From: Dehalococcoidia bacterium
GTDB taxonomy: Bacteria; Chloroflexota; Dehalococcoidia; Bin125
Assembly: GCA_022822855.1 (NCBI GenBank)
Contig: JAJDYG010000006.1
Coordinates: 1 to 64,000 of the forward strand
Direction: 5' to 3'
Length of the DNA: 64,000 nt
Shown piece by piece: positions 36,042-45,434 of this stretch. Every line of letters begins with the position of its first letter. Positions within the stretch are counted from its first letter, which is position 1. Made by a program: the position numbers and the translations under genes. The notes under the pieces were generated by a model, which saw only the letters and a list, made by a program, of their open reading frames with translations, searched no databases and had not been told where the DNA came from.

Positions 36042-37331
36042 ATGTCCACTGATGTGCCCGATCGGGTCAGCGAGCAGCCGTTCGATGGTATTCGGGTGGT
36101 CGAGTTCGGGCAGTTCGTCGCCGTGCCGTTCGCTGCGCAACTGCTCTCGGAGGGCGGCGCGGAGGTGATCAAGATCGAGGCGCTGGAGGGCGATCCGACG
36201 CGCCGCCTGGCGCAGCTCGCGCCGATGGAATCGCGCATCTACCTGTCCCGCAACCGGGGCAAACGTTCGCTGCCCCTGCATCTCCGACACGAGCAGGCGC
36301 CGGCGATTATCGACGCGCTGCTGGGTCGAGCCGATGTCGCGCTGATGAACTTCCGCCCCGGCCTGGCCGCTCAGATCGGGCTCGACGCCGACACACTGCG
36401 AGCGAAGTATCCGCGGCTGGTCATTGCCACCGTGACGCCGTTCGGCCGCTACGGGCCGGACGCCGGTCTGGCCGGGATGGACATCGTCGTCCAGGCGCGC
36501 AGCGGCCTGATGGTCGCCAACGGCCGCGAGGGAGACGGCCGGCCCTTAAGCGGCGACCCGGTCAGCGCCGACTACATGGCGGCGATGTCGCTCGCCTTCG
36601 GCATCGCTTCGGCCCTCTACCGCCGCACGACGACGGGACAGGGCGCCGAAGTCCACGCCTCGCTGATGCAGGCCGCAATGACGCTGAACAACAACCAGAT
36701 GCTGCGGGTGGAGTCGGCCGACGGCCCAATCCACGACGAGTCGCGCCGGGATTTGGCGGAGATGCGCTCGCGAGGCGCTCCATACGCCGAGCAGCGGATG
36801 GCCCAACCCTCGGCCCGCGCGCGGATCATGGCCGACATCTACTTCCGTACCTACACGACCTCGGACGGTTGGCTGGCTGTCGCCTGCGGCAGCACCCGCT
36901 TGCGCGCCGCCTTCAGCCTGGCGATCGGGCTGGAGGACGAATACACCGGCGACGATCCGAATCATCATCCCGAGCACTACGAACGCCTGCGCGAGGCAGC
37001 GGAAGAGATCATGCTGGCGCGCCCGACCAGCGACTGGGAGTCGGTGCTCGCCAAGGCCGGCGTGCCGGCCTCAAGGGTCCTGATGCCGTTCGAGATCCTC
37101 GACGATCCGCAGGTCACCGCCAACAACATGCTCTACGACCTCGATCATCCCCAGATCGGACCGGTCAGAATCCTCGCCCCGCCGGTCGCCCTGGACCAGG
37201 ACGGCTTCCAGCAGCCGCCCGCGACCAGGCCGTTCGCCAGCGAGACTCGTGAGATCCTCGGCGAGTTGGGCTTCGACGCATCGGAGATCGACGGGTTCGT
37301 CGACGAAGGCGTGACCCGAGACTCAATCTGA
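36042..37331 (+). CDS. CaiB/BaiF-type class III CoA transferase
   Basis: A 429-residue family III CoA transferase, which moves CoA between organic acids through an enzyme-bound aspartyl intermediate. Signatures are VVEFGQFVAVPFAAQLLSEG, GAEVIKIEALEGD, SRNRGKRSLPLHLRHE and PRLVIATVTPFGRYGP. The catalytic Asp is in GMDIVVQARSGLM. The ATG at 36042 has GGGGAG about six bases upstream, which decides against an earlier TTG at 36003. It is divergent from priA (82 bp) and overlaps convergent lysS by 9 bp. The acyl groups used are unknown. Confidence 0.9.
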   Translation: MSTDVPDRVSEQPFDGIRVVEFGQFVAVPFAAQLLSEGGAEVIKIEALEGDPTRRLAQLAPMESRIYLSRNRGKRSLPLHLRHEQAPAIIDALLGRADVALMNFRPGLAAQIGLDADTLRAKYPRLVIATVTPFGRYGPDAGLAGMDIVVQARSGLMVANGREGDGRPLSGDPVSADYMAAMSLAFGIASALYRRTTTGQGAEVHASLMQAAMTLNNNQMLRVESADGPIHDESRRDLAEMRSRGAPYAEQRMAQPSARARIMADIYFRTYTTSDGWLAVACGSTRLRAAFSLAIGLEDEYTGDDPNHHPEHYERLREAAEEIMLARPTSDWESVLAKAGVPASRVLMPFEILDDPQVTANNMLYDLDHPQIGPVRILAPPVALDQDGFQQPPATRPFASETREILGELGFDASEIDGFVDEGVTRDSI

Positions 37332-38834
37332 CAGCTTGCGCATCTGGGGGAAGAGGATCACGTCGCGGATTGACTGCGAGTTGGTCATCAGCATCGCCAG
37401 CCGATCCATGCCCATGCCCAGCCCCCCGGTCGGCGGCATCCCGTGCTCCAAAGCAACGATGAAGTCCTCGTCCAGCAGCTCGGCTTCGTCGTCGCCGGCG
37501 GCCTTCAGCCGCAACTGCTCCTCGAAGCGCTCGCGCTGGTCAACCGGATCGTTGAGCTCGGTGTAGGCGTTGGCCAACTCCCAGCCGCCGACGAACAGCT
37601 CAAAGCGCTCGACCAGCGTGTCGTCGTACTCGGTCCGCTTGGCCAACGGGGAGATCGCGAGCGGATAGTCGAGCAGGTAGGTCGGCTGCTGCAGGTGCGG
37701 CTCGACGCGCTCGGAGACGAGTTCGTCGAAGAGCTTGCCCCAACCAGCATCGGGCGGAATGCCGACCCCGTTCTCGCGCAAGAGACCCTCCATCGCTTCG
37801 ACAGTCGGGTAGTCGCGGAAGTCGACGCCGACATGCTCGCGCACTGCGTCGACCATGGTGATTCGCTCGAAGGGCGGGGTGAAATCGATCTCGCCGTCTC
37901 GCCAGGGCAGCTTCGTTGAACCGATGACCTCGGTTGCGATGTAGGACAGCGCCGACTCGACCATCTCGGCGACGCCGTGGTAGTCGGTGTAGGCCTCGTA
38001 GCTCTCGAGCATGGTGAACTCGGGGTTCCAGCGATTGCCGATGCCCTCGTTACGGAAGATTCGGCCGATCTCGTAGACCTTGTCGAACCCACCGACGATG
38101 AGGCGCTTGAGATGCAGCTCTAGCGCGATCCGTAGCTGGCGGGGCTCGTCGAGCGCGTTCAGGTGGGTGAGGAATGGTCGGGCGGCAGCGCCTCCAGCCT
38201 CGGATTGGAGGACCGGGGTTTCGACCTCGAGGAAGCCGCGGTCGTCCATGAAGCGGCGCATCGCCGAGACGATCCGGGAGCGCGTGCGGAGGACTTGCTT
38301 CGCTTCGTCGTTGGCGATCAGGTCGAGGTAGCGCTGTCTATAGCGAGTCTCGATGTCCTGCAGGCCGTGGTACTTCTCGGGCGGGGGGCGCAGAGTCTTG
38401 CCCAGCATTGAGATTGCATCAGCCTGGACGGAGATTTCGCCTCGGCGGGAGCGGATCAGTGGACCCGAGGCTTCGAGGAAGTCGCCAAGATCGAACGTGT
38501 CCAGCAGGCTCCAGGAGTCTCCCAGCGCGCGCCTGCTGGCGAGAATCTGAATCTGACTGGAGTCGTCTTCCAGGTCGATGAATGCGATCCGGCCCATATT
38601 GCGTAGTCCGGCGATCCGGCCGGCGACGGTGACCTGGGGCCCGTCGGTCTCGGGCGCTTGCAGTTCGTGGGCAACGAAGATGTCGATCGCTTCGCCGATG
38701 GGGTGGGTTCGGCCGGTGCGCGCGGGATACGGGTCGATTCCGTCGGTGCGCAGCGAGTCGGCCTTCGCCTGGCGTTCGGTGATGATCTCGCGGAGGTAAC
38801 GAGTCTCGGAGCCGGTGGATCTGGTTTCGGTCAT
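37323..38834 (-). CDS. lysS: Lysyl-tRNA synthetase, class II
   Basis: Charges tRNA-Lys. The 503-residue protein has the N-terminal OB-fold anticodon-binding domain (VTVAGRIAGLRNMGRIAFID), motif 1 around FLEVETPVLQSEAGGAAARP, motif 2 as YEIGRIFRNEGIGNRWNPEF and motif 3 as GLGMGMDRLAMLMTNSQSIR. Length and architecture are standard. greA lies 56 bp upstream on the same strand, so greA-lysS is probably an operon, an arrangement common in bacteria. Confidence 0.96.
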   Translation of the reverse strand: MTETRSTGSETRYLREIITERQAKADSLRTDGIDPYPARTGRTHPIGEAIDIFVAHELQAPETDGPQVTVAGRIAGLRNMGRIAFIDLEDDSSQIQILASRRALGDSWSLLDTFDLGDFLEASGPLIRSRRGEISVQADAISMLGKTLRPPPEKYHGLQDIETRYRQRYLDLIANDEAKQVLRTRSRIVSAMRRFMDDRGFLEVETPVLQSEAGGAAARPFLTHLNALDEPRQLRIALELHLKRLIVGGFDKVYEIGRIFRNEGIGNRWNPEFTMLESYEAYTDYHGVAEMVESALSYIATEVIGSTKLPWRDGEIDFTPPFERITMVDAVREHVGVDFRDYPTVEAMEGLLRENGVGIPPDAGWGKLFDELVSERVEPHLQQPTYLLDYPLAISPLAKRTEYDDTLVERFELFVGGWELANAYTELNDPVDQRERFEEQLRLKAAGDDEAELLDEDFIVALEHGMPPTGGLGMGMDRLAMLMTNSQSIRDVILFPQMRKLSD

Positions 38835-38890
38835 CTCAGTACGTCTCTCAGGCTGCGGCCTCCTGCCGCTGAGCCGGAGACCGCACTTGA

Positions 38891-39370
38891 TTAGGAAATT
38901 GCCTTGACCTTGAACTTGCGCACGCCGGTCGGCGTCGCGACTTCCACCGTGTCGCCGACCTTTGCGCCGAGCAAGGCCTTGCCGACCGGCGACTCGTCGG
39001 AGAGGAATCCGTTCTTGGGGTCGACCTCGGCCGGACCGACGATCCGGTAGTTGACATCAGTGCGCTTGGGCATCGGCCGTACCGTCACCGTCGAGCCGAG
39101 GCGGACGATGTCGGAGCCCTGGATCTCCTGCTCGTCGATGACCTCGGCCGATGAGATGACCGCCTCGATCTCTAGAATTCGACCCTCGATGAAGGCCTGT
39201 TCATTCTTGGTCTCGCCGCCCTCGCCCTCGTCGCGGGCACCGGGCGAATCCTCGCGCGATTGCTGGATCAACTCCGCCGCTTCGCGGCGACGTTCCTTCA
39301 GCGTGACCAGCTCGTCGCGCAAGCGTTGCAGACCTGCCGCCGTGATTGGCACCGACCGTCTGAGTACCAC
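38891..39370 (-). CDS. greA: Transcription elongation factor GreA
   Basis: GreA rescues backtracked RNA polymerase by stimulating transcript cleavage. From the GTG at 39370 the protein has 159 residues, the usual size. The N-terminal coiled coil starts PITAAGLQRLRDELVTLKER; the tip acidic region is SREDSPGARDEGEGGETKNEQ. The C-terminal FKBP-like domain has FLSDESPVGKALLGAKVGD. No ATG is available at the conserved start. GTG 39370, with AGGCAGG about six bases upstream, is preferred; a GTG six codons later (39352) is possible. Longer in-frame starts would add an atypical N terminus. Confidence 0.94.
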   Translation of the reverse strand: MVLRRSVPITAAGLQRLRDELVTLKERRREAAELIQQSREDSPGARDEGEGGETKNEQAFIEGRILEIEAVISSAEVIDEQEIQGSDIVRLGSTVTVRPMPKRTDVNYRIVGPAEVDPKNGFLSDESPVGKALLGAKVGDTVEVATPTGVRKFKVKAIS

Positions 39371-39490
39371 GAGACCTGCCTGACCGCTCGATCCTACGTG
39401 AAGTCGAACAACTTTATGGCAGGCTACGATAGCACCCAACCCTGAGATTTCCGTCTCCTCTGTGGAGACCTCCATGTACCTCCATGTAAC

Positions 39491-40675
39491 GTGCGTCACA
39501 CTTTCACAATCGTCGTCGCTTCAGCATTGATTGGCGCGATCTGCGGTGCAGTGATCGCCTCGGTGTTCTCCTCCCGTCACGAGACTTCGCAGGAAGAACT
39601 CGATGCGTCGGTCACCGCTGCCGTCGAAGGCGCACTGGGTCCAGCCCTGGAAGAGGCGATGCAGCGTTCTTCGGCCGAGTTGGCTGTACAGCTTGAGAAT
39701 GAAGTATCGGATCAGCAGGGACGAGTCGCCCAGATCTACAGCGAGGTTTCGAAGTCGGTAGTGATTATCGACGCAGAGGGTCCGGAGCGGACGAACGAGG
39801 AAGGCATCGTCGTCGTGCCCGCGGCCTTGGCCACAGGCTTCGTGCTTGACCGCCAGGGGCACATCATCACCGCGGCACATGTGTTGGAGGAGATGACCAG
39901 CTTCAGGGTCATCCTGCCGAATGGGGAACGGCTGCCGGCAGAGCGGCTGGGTGACGACCGTCCGTTTTCCGACGTGGCTGTGCTGCGAATTGACGTGGAG
40001 AATCTTGAGGAAGGTCTGGTTGTGCCAGACTTCGGCAGTTCACAGACCGTCCGAACCGGTGAGACCGTGGTGGCATTTGGCAATACGATCCTGGGAGAGG
40101 AGATCGCGATCAGCGTTGGCATCGTGAGCGATCCCGATACGACGTTTTTCCGCGAACGCTATGAGCAAGACAACCTCATCCAAACCGATGCAGCGCTCAA
40201 TCACGGCAACTCCGGCGGCGTGCTGGTCGACCTTGACGGCCATGTTGTCGGTATGACTGCGATGATCGCGCGCGAAACGCGCGACGGCGAATTTGTCGAT
40301 GGCGTTGGCTTCGCGATCCAGATCGACGCCGTTCTCGAAGTGGCACGGGAGATCGCCGCGAACGGTTTCTTTCCACGGCCAACATTCGGGGTAGTGAATG
40401 AGCGTCTCCTAACGCCGACGGCAGCGGCGCAACTCGACCTGGAAGTGACGGAGGGTTCGTTTCTGATCGAAATCAAACGGTCGGGAGCGTTCGCGCGCGC
40501 CGGCATACGGCCAGGAGACGTGCTCCGCGAACTCAATGGCATCAGGATCAACGCTGAGACGCCCTATCTCAATGCCCTGGCCACGCTTGAGCCGAATGTT
40601 CCTATATCCGTCCATATTCACCGCGGAGGCGAAGAGTACCGCCTCAGCATCGCACCCGACTTGCGCGCGCCATGA
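39491..40675 (+). CDS. Membrane-anchored HtrA-like serine protease with PDZ domain
   Basis: A 394-residue extracytoplasmic protease. Residues 6-26 are a membrane anchor, followed by a coiled region. The trypsin-like domain has His130 (IITAAHVL), Asp161 (FSDVAVL) and Ser241 (HGNSGGVLVD), all intact. A PDZ domain at about 300-390 includes AGIRPGDVLRELNGI. This architecture fits DegP/DegS-type quality-control or signalling proteases. It begins with GTG just after a direct repeat of CCTCCATGTA. The next gene begins inside its stop codon (ATGA), so the two proteins are made together. Confidence 0.88.
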   Translation: MRHTFTIVVASALIGAICGAVIASVFSSRHETSQEELDASVTAAVEGALGPALEEAMQRSSAELAVQLENEVSDQQGRVAQIYSEVSKSVVIIDAEGPERTNEEGIVVVPAALATGFVLDRQGHIITAAHVLEEMTSFRVILPNGERLPAERLGDDRPFSDVAVLRIDVENLEEGLVVPDFGSSQTVRTGETVVAFGNTILGEEIAISVGIVSDPDTTFFRERYEQDNLIQTDAALNHGNSGGVLVDLDGHVVGMTAMIARETRDGEFVDGVGFAIQIDAVLEVAREIAANGFFPRPTFGVVNERLLTPTAAAQLDLEVTEGSFLIEIKRSGAFARAGIRPGDVLRELNGIRINAETPYLNALATLEPNVPISVHIHRGGEEYRLSIAPDLRAP

Positions 40676-42543
40676 CGACCCCAGGGGGCAGCGACTGGCA
40701 ACCGCGTCCGGTACGCCGGATCGGCGCGCCACCGCCTGAGCCGACGCGGCGCAGCCGGCGCGCTCGGCGACCTCCGGCAGCCGCGCCATTCGATCCGCCA
40801 CCTGATCCGCCAGCGCCGCCCGTTCCTGAACCGCCAGCCCGGGTTCGGCAGCCGGGAGGTCCAACCGGCAACGTACCTTCGGGAGCAAACCAACCGGGTG
40901 GCCGCGGGTTGGGCATCTTTCTCGTCCTGCTCATTGCAGCGCTGCTTGTCGCAGCGGTGATCGTGCTGTTCTTTGAACCGGGATTGATCGACACCAGTTT
41001 CAATACCAACGAAAGCACGGCCGAGGTCAGCGACGCAGACGGGACCCCGGTCATCTCAACGACCACTTTCGACGCCCGCCTTATGCAGCAGGTACCGCCG
41101 ATCCCCGATGTCCTCGGCGTGGCGTCGCCGATCTACGAGCTGCGGGCGGCGGAAGGCCGGATTGGTCCGTTCGAGTTCACGCTGCGCTTGACGAATCCGA
41201 CCCAGGACTCGAGGAATCTCGGCGCGTACACGTGGAACGGCGAGGATTGGGTGCGGGTAGGCGACGCCGTGCCGACCAGCGACGGAGTGTCGGCGCGTAT
41301 CACGCTGAGCGATGTGCCCGATAACCTGGCGATTCTTCGCCGGCTCCAGTTCCGCGACGTGATCGCGGCGCGGGTTCCGCGCGGCGAGGAGCCTCAGTCG
41401 ATCCTCGCCGGATCCCTGACGATCCTTCATCCCGACGGCTGGCAGCCTGGCGCCGATGGGTCGTTGCTTGGTCTGGTCGACTTGCCGACTCCCGTGATCG
41501 CTCAGAACATCTGGCCGACGGTCTATGCGGACCCTGACCAGGCGGAACTGGTCAACGACATCCTGGCCTCGGATGACCTACGCCGCCAACACATCGCCAA
41601 CATCCAGCATGCCATCCAGAGCGGGCAGCACGATGGCGTCGACATCCACTATCTGAATGTCTCGCCAGCGCTTCGCTCGCAGTTCACTTCCTTCATCAGT
41701 GAACTCGCAGATCGGCTGCATCGAGACGACCGCGGCGTGTCGGTCCACATTCCAATCAATGCCTCCGGTGGAATCGGCGAGGGCGCCTATGACTTGTCTC
41801 AGTTGGGCGCTTCGGCAGATTTCATTGTGATTGAGCCGCCCCTCGATCCGACGGTTTACCAGTCATCGATCGACGCCTCGCTGCCCACATTGTTGGAGCG
41901 GATCGAACCGAACAAACTGTTGCTGGCTCTGCAATCCAATGCCGTGGTTCGCACAGCCTCGGGATTCACCGAGATCACGCAGCGCGAAGCCCTGGGCATC
42001 GCGTCGATGCTGAGCATCCGCGAGCCTGGCCCCTACCTGCCCGGCACTCGAGTGACTCTGCAGGGCAACTCGATCATGCTGGACAACCTGGCCGGGGGGA
42101 TTCGCTGGGACAATGTCAATCACGTCACGACGTTCACTTATCCGGATCAGACGGGCTCGGCCGTAACGATCTGGATCCACAATCGATTCAGTGCGGCGTT
42201 TCAGTTGAAGGTTGTTTCGGACAGGGGCCTGGGCGGCATCTACGTCAGCAACGCAGGCGCGGGCAAGGAACAAGACCAGGGAGCCAATGCCAATCTCTGG
42301 CCCGCGATCGCTGCATTCTTTGAGTCGGGAATTCCCGATCTGCGATTGCCAAACGCAATCCTCTTCGATCCCGTCTTCAGCGTTGAGGACGGCGCACTCT
42401 CGGGCAACAGCGGCAGCGGCTGGCAGTTCTGGGATCTGCCGACCGAACCCGGCGACTATCGCGCTCAGCTTGTGGTGTCGGACGGCGATGTTCGCGTCGG
42501 TCACGTGATCACCGTCCCTGTCCGAGCAGGAGAGGCCGAATAG
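40672..42543 (+). CDS. Membrane-anchored GH18-like protein lacking catalytic residues
   Basis: A 623-residue protein with a Pro/Arg-rich cytoplasmic head (1-78), one membrane helix (about 80-101) and a large external part. The middle has the layout of GH18-type barrels seen in spore-germination and chitinase-like proteins: HDGVDIHYLNV (320-330), then VSVHIPIN and GAYDLSQLGASADFIVIEPP. In active GH18 enzymes this strand reads DxxDxDxE; here the last Asp and the catalytic Glu are replaced by His and Leu/Asn, so glycoside cleavage is unlikely. Translation is coupled to the HtrA-like protease. The function may be cell-wall or protein binding. The family assignment is moderate. Confidence 0.6.
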   Translation: MTTPGGSDWQPRPVRRIGAPPPEPTRRSRRARRPPAAAPFDPPPDPPAPPVPEPPARVRQPGGPTGNVPSGANQPGGRGLGIFLVLLIAALLVAAVIVLFFEPGLIDTSFNTNESTAEVSDADGTPVISTTTFDARLMQQVPPIPDVLGVASPIYELRAAEGRIGPFEFTLRLTNPTQDSRNLGAYTWNGEDWVRVGDAVPTSDGVSARITLSDVPDNLAILRRLQFRDVIAARVPRGEEPQSILAGSLTILHPDGWQPGADGSLLGLVDLPTPVIAQNIWPTVYADPDQAELVNDILASDDLRRQHIANIQHAIQSGQHDGVDIHYLNVSPALRSQFTSFISELADRLHRDDRGVSVHIPINASGGIGEGAYDLSQLGASADFIVIEPPLDPTVYQSSIDASLPTLLERIEPNKLLLALQSNAVVRTASGFTEITQREALGIASMLSIREPGPYLPGTRVTLQGNSIMLDNLAGGIRWDNVNHVTTFTYPDQTGSAVTIWIHNRFSAAFQLKVVSDRGLGGIYVSNAGAGKEQDQGANANLWPAIAAFFESGIPDLRLPNAILFDPVFSVEDGALSGNSGSGWQFWDLPTEPGDYRAQLVVSDGDVRVGHVITVPVRAGEAE

Positions 42544-43124
42544 TGGCGTCCGCTCAACCACGGGTCGTAGGAGGCATACTGGCGGGCAGACGACTGCGGT
42601 CGCCGGCGAATGGCACCAGGCCGGCGACGGCCGTCCTTCGCGCGGCGATCTTCGACCGACCGGCGATTGGCGAAATCGTCGAGGATGCTCGCGTGCTCGA
42701 TCTCTATGCCGGCGCCGGTTACCTGGGGATCGAAGCGCTGAGCCGCGGCGCGGCCAGCGTCGATTTTGTTGAGCGCAACGGGCCTGCCTGCGCAGTGATT
42801 CGGCGGAACCTCGACGCGCTTGGACTGACCGAGCAGGCGCGCGTGCATCGGCTGCCGGTCGAACGTTGCTTCTCGCGGATTCCGCTGGACCCAGATCTGA
42901 TCTTCATCGACCCGCCATATCGAGTTGATGCGCTCCCTGTGATCGAGACGTTCGTCGAGCGCGCCACGCTCTCCGATGGAACCCTGGCGGTCTGGCGACG
43001 GCTGACCAGAGCATCGGGCGGTGTAGCGCCGCCGCCGGAACGGATCGGTGGGCTAGTGCGGATCGATCAACGGCGCTATGGTGACGGCGCTATCGACACG
43101 TATCGCGCGGAGGCCCAGACATGA
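42543..43124 (+). CDS. rsmD: 16S rRNA (guanine966-N2)-methyltransferase
   Basis: RsmD methylates G966 of 16S rRNA. The 193-residue protein starts with GTG sharing one base with the preceding stop codon. RVVGGILAGRRLRSP is the typical start, VLDLYAGAGYLGIEALSRGA the SAM-binding motif, and LIFIDPPYRVD the catalytic DPPY. Its stop overlaps the coaD start (ATGA); rsmD-coaD is a widely conserved pair. Confidence 0.94.
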   Translation: MASAQPRVVGGILAGRRLRSPANGTRPATAVLRAAIFDRPAIGEIVEDARVLDLYAGAGYLGIEALSRGAASVDFVERNGPACAVIRRNLDALGLTEQARVHRLPVERCFSRIPLDPDLIFIDPPYRVDALPVIETFVERATLSDGTLAVWRRLTRASGGVAPPPERIGGLVRIDQRRYGDGAIDTYRAEAQT

Positions 43125-43606
43125 CGATCGCGCTCTATCCCGGCGGCTTCGACCCCATCACCAACGGCCATCTCGACATCGTGCAGCGCGCGGCGGGCAT
43201 GTTCGACGAGGTCGTCATGGCGATCTATCCGCGCTCGAGCGAGACGTTCGACGTTGACGAGCGGCTGGGGTTGATCGAAGGGGCGACGAAACATTGCCCC
43301 AACGTTCGCGCCGCCAAGTTCACGGGGCTCGTGGTCAATTTCGCCGACGATGTCGGCGCAAGCGTCCTGGTGCGCGGTATTCGTGCGGTGACCGGCTTCG
43401 AGGCAGAGTTCGATATGGCCTTGATGAACAAGAAGATGGCGCCGCACATCGAATCGGTCTTCCTGATGTCCGGCCATGAGCATCTGTTCATCTCTGCCAG
43501 CCGGATTCGCGAACTCGCCTCACTCAGGCATCCGGTCGACGATCTGGTGCCGCCCAACGTCGCGGAGGCGCTGGTCGAGAAGTACGGTCCGCCTCTTCGC
43601 TCGTGA
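43121..43606 (+). CDS. coaD: Phosphopantetheine adenylyltransferase
   Basis: CoaD makes dephospho-CoA from phosphopantetheine and ATP, the fourth step of CoA synthesis. The 161-residue protein has YPGGFDPITNGHLDI (the T/HxGH nucleotide-binding motif), VLVRGIRAVTGFEAEFDMAL and ISASRIRELASL, where ISSTxxR is the family form. Length is standard. It is translationally coupled to rsmD. Confidence 0.97.
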   Translation: MTIALYPGGFDPITNGHLDIVQRAAGMFDEVVMAIYPRSSETFDVDERLGLIEGATKHCPNVRAAKFTGLVVNFADDVGASVLVRGIRAVTGFEAEFDMALMNKKMAPHIESVFLMSGHEHLFISASRIRELASLRHPVDDLVPPNVAEALVEKYGPPLRS

Positions 43607-43681
43607 GTTGAGTCGGGTTCACCCGCTTTCCCGCTCCTGCGCTACAGTCGACTCAGGCGGGACTCTGGGCCGGAGTTCATC

Positions 43682-44266
43682 ATCGATCTCCTCGAACTGA
43701 TTGACCAGATCGAAGCGGCTGTTCTGGCCGGTCGACGCAGCCGATTCGGTTCCGGCTGGACGGTTGACCGCGAGCAACTGCTCGACCTGATCGACCGACT
43801 GCGTATGGCCGCGCCGGCATCGGCTGATCAGGCTCAGCGACTGCTTGAGGAGCGCGAACGCCTGCTGCAACACACTCAGGAAGAAGCCGCGATTCTCGCG
43901 CAGCAGGCGCGCCAAGATGCCGAGCAGCAGATTTCGGTTCACGAACTGGTGCAGGCTGCGGAGGCGCGGGCGCAGAACATCGTCGATCAGGCGCACCACT
44001 CAGCGACCGAGACGATCACTCGGGCGAACCAGGAGGCTGCGGCCGTGCGTGGGCAGGCTACGACCGAAGCGGTGTCGCAGGCGCTGGAAGCCGATCGTTA
44101 CTCGCTTGAGATGCTGCGACGTCTGAACGATCAACTGCGGACGATGCAGACCTCGGTGACAGGCGCGGTCGATCAGCTCGAACTCAAAGTCGAACAGGGG
44201 GAGCATTCCCAGGCTGTCGACCAACGCGACGAAGCTGCACGGCGAGCGCTCACGAATGAGCTCTGA
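43682..44266 (+). CDS. SepIVA/DivIVA-like coiled-coil protein, probable non-ATG start
   Basis: A coiled-coil protein of about 194 residues. Downstream of ATG 43805 it reads QRLLEERERLLQHTQEEAAI and onward in heptads rich in Ala, Glu and Gln. The frame stays open upstream to the coaD stop, and 43682-43804 encodes IDLLELIDQIEAAVLAGRRS and then LLDLIDRLRM. This is the conserved N terminus of the actinobacterial SepIVA-like family. No ATG, GTG or TTG exists there. An ATC at 43682 has GGAG six bases upstream and is the best start; if unused, the protein begins at 43805. SepIVA acts in septal and envelope growth in mycobacteria; the role here is inferred. Confidence 0.7.
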   Translation: MDLLELIDQIEAAVLAGRRSRFGSGWTVDREQLLDLIDRLRMAAPASADQAQRLLEERERLLQHTQEEAAILAQQARQDAEQQISVHELVQAAEARAQNIVDQAHHSATETITRANQEAAAVRGQATTEAVSQALEADRYSLEMLRRLNDQLRTMQTSVTGAVDQLELKVEQGEHSQAVDQRDEAARRALTNEL

Positions 44267-44322
44267 TCTCGCCTAGTCGTTGTGTCTGCGCACGGCCCTG
44301 TAGCGACGCGGGCTCGACTCGG

Positions 44323-44353
44323 CGAGATTGCCGCGGCGAGCGCGGCAATCTCG
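44323..44353. terminator. Bidirectional terminator-like hairpin between convergent genes
   Basis: A perfect 13-bp stem, CGAGATTGCCGCG (44323-44335) and CGCGGCAATCTCG (44341-44353), closes a 5-base loop. It lies in the 99-bp space between the SepIVA-like gene and the convergent aroF. There is no T tract on either side, so termination strength is uncertain. Confidence 0.65.
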
Positions 44354-44365
44354 GAGCGGTGCGTG

Positions 44366-45415
44366 CTAGTCAGCGACCGCTGCCAACTGGGGCTGCGGGG
44401 CGAGAGGATGTCCGACTGCCTCTCCGACACGCTCGAGGGAGCGCATCAGGCTGTCGAAGTTCTCGAGCGTCAATGACTGCGGGCCATCCGACAAGGCGTG
44501 ATCGGGATTCGGGTGAACCTCGACCATCAGACCGTCGGCGCCGACCGCCATCGAGGCGCGGGCCATGGGCTCGACCAGGTACCAGTGACCAGTGCCGTGG
44601 GCCGGGTCGCTGACGATCGGTAGATGGCTGAGCCGCTTCACGACGGGAATCGCCGAAAGGTCGAGCGTGTTGCGGGTGGCGGTCTCGAAGGTGCGGATTC
44701 CGCGCTCACAGAGGATGACATCGCGGTTGCCCTTGGCCATGATGTACTCAGCCGCGAGCAGCCACTCATCGATCGTGGCTGAGAGGCCGCGCTTGAGCAT
44801 GACCGGCTTGCGGGCCAGTCCGACTTCATCCAGGAGCATGAAGTTCTGCATGTTGCGGGTGCCGATCTGGAGGATGTCGGCGTAGCGAGCGACCAGTTCG
44901 ACGTCGCGAGCTTCCATGACCTCTGTGATCACGGGCAAGCCCGTTGCCTCGCGGGCGGCCGCGAGATGCTGGAGGCCTTCTTCACCAAGCCCCCGGAAAG
45001 CGTATGGCGAGGTGCGCGGCTTGAATGCGCCGCCGCGCAGGATCTGGGCGCCGGACGCTGCGACGGCCCTGGCGGTCGTCACCATGTGCTCTTCGTTCTC
45101 GATCGAGCACGGTCCGGCCATGACGACCATCGTCCCGTTACCGATCTTGACGCCGCCGACGTCGATGACGGTGTCTTCCTTCTGGAACTCGCGGCCCGTG
45201 AGCTTGTAGGGACGGGAGATCGCGATGACCTCGTCGACGCCGCTCATGCGGCCCATCTGAGCGCGGATGTCGGGGTCGCCGATCACGCCTACTGCACCAA
45301 TCACGACTCGTTCCTTCCCCGGTGAGAGATGGCCGTCGAGATTGAACTCCTTCAGTCGCGCGAGGACGCCCCGAACCTGCTCGTCGGTGGCGCCCATTCT
45401 CATGACAATCAGCAT
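44366..45415 (-). CDS. aroF: 3-deoxy-7-phosphoheptulonate synthase (DAHP synthase)
   Basis: This enzyme joins phosphoenolpyruvate and erythrose 4-phosphate, the entry step to aromatic amino acids. The 349-residue protein is of the type I-beta form with an N-terminal ferredoxin-like regulatory domain ([17 protein letters not shown], residues 1-70). The barrel has [44 protein letters not shown], and [10 protein letters not shown] with metal and substrate ligands. The ATG at 45415 gives the conserved start; the frame continues upstream without family similarity. It lies 19 bp after the chorismate mutase gene, forming a two-gene operon. Confidence 0.95.
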   Translation of the reverse strand: MLIVMRMGATDEQVRGVLARLKEFNLDGHLSPGKERVVIGAVGVIGDPDIRAQMGRMSGVDEVIAISRPYKLTGREFQKEDTVIDVGGVKIGNGTMVVMAGPCSIENEEHMVTTARAVAASGAQILRGGAFKPRTSPYAFRGLGEEGLQHLAAAREATGLPVITEVMEARDVELVARYADILQIGTRNMQNFMLLDEVGLARKPVMLKRGLSATIDEWLLAAEYIMAKGNRDVILCERGIRTFETATRNTLDLSAIPVVKRLSHLPIVSDPAHGTGHWYLVEPMARASMAVGADGLMVEVHPNPDHALSDGPQSLTLENFDSLMRSLERVGEAVGHPLAPQPQLAAVAD

Positions 45416-45434
45416 GTCGTTACCTTCTCGCTCG

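Noticed and set aside
40672..42543. Active chitinase or GH18 glycosidase
   Set aside because: The strand that should read DxxDxDxE reads DGVDIHYL, so the catalytic residues are missing.
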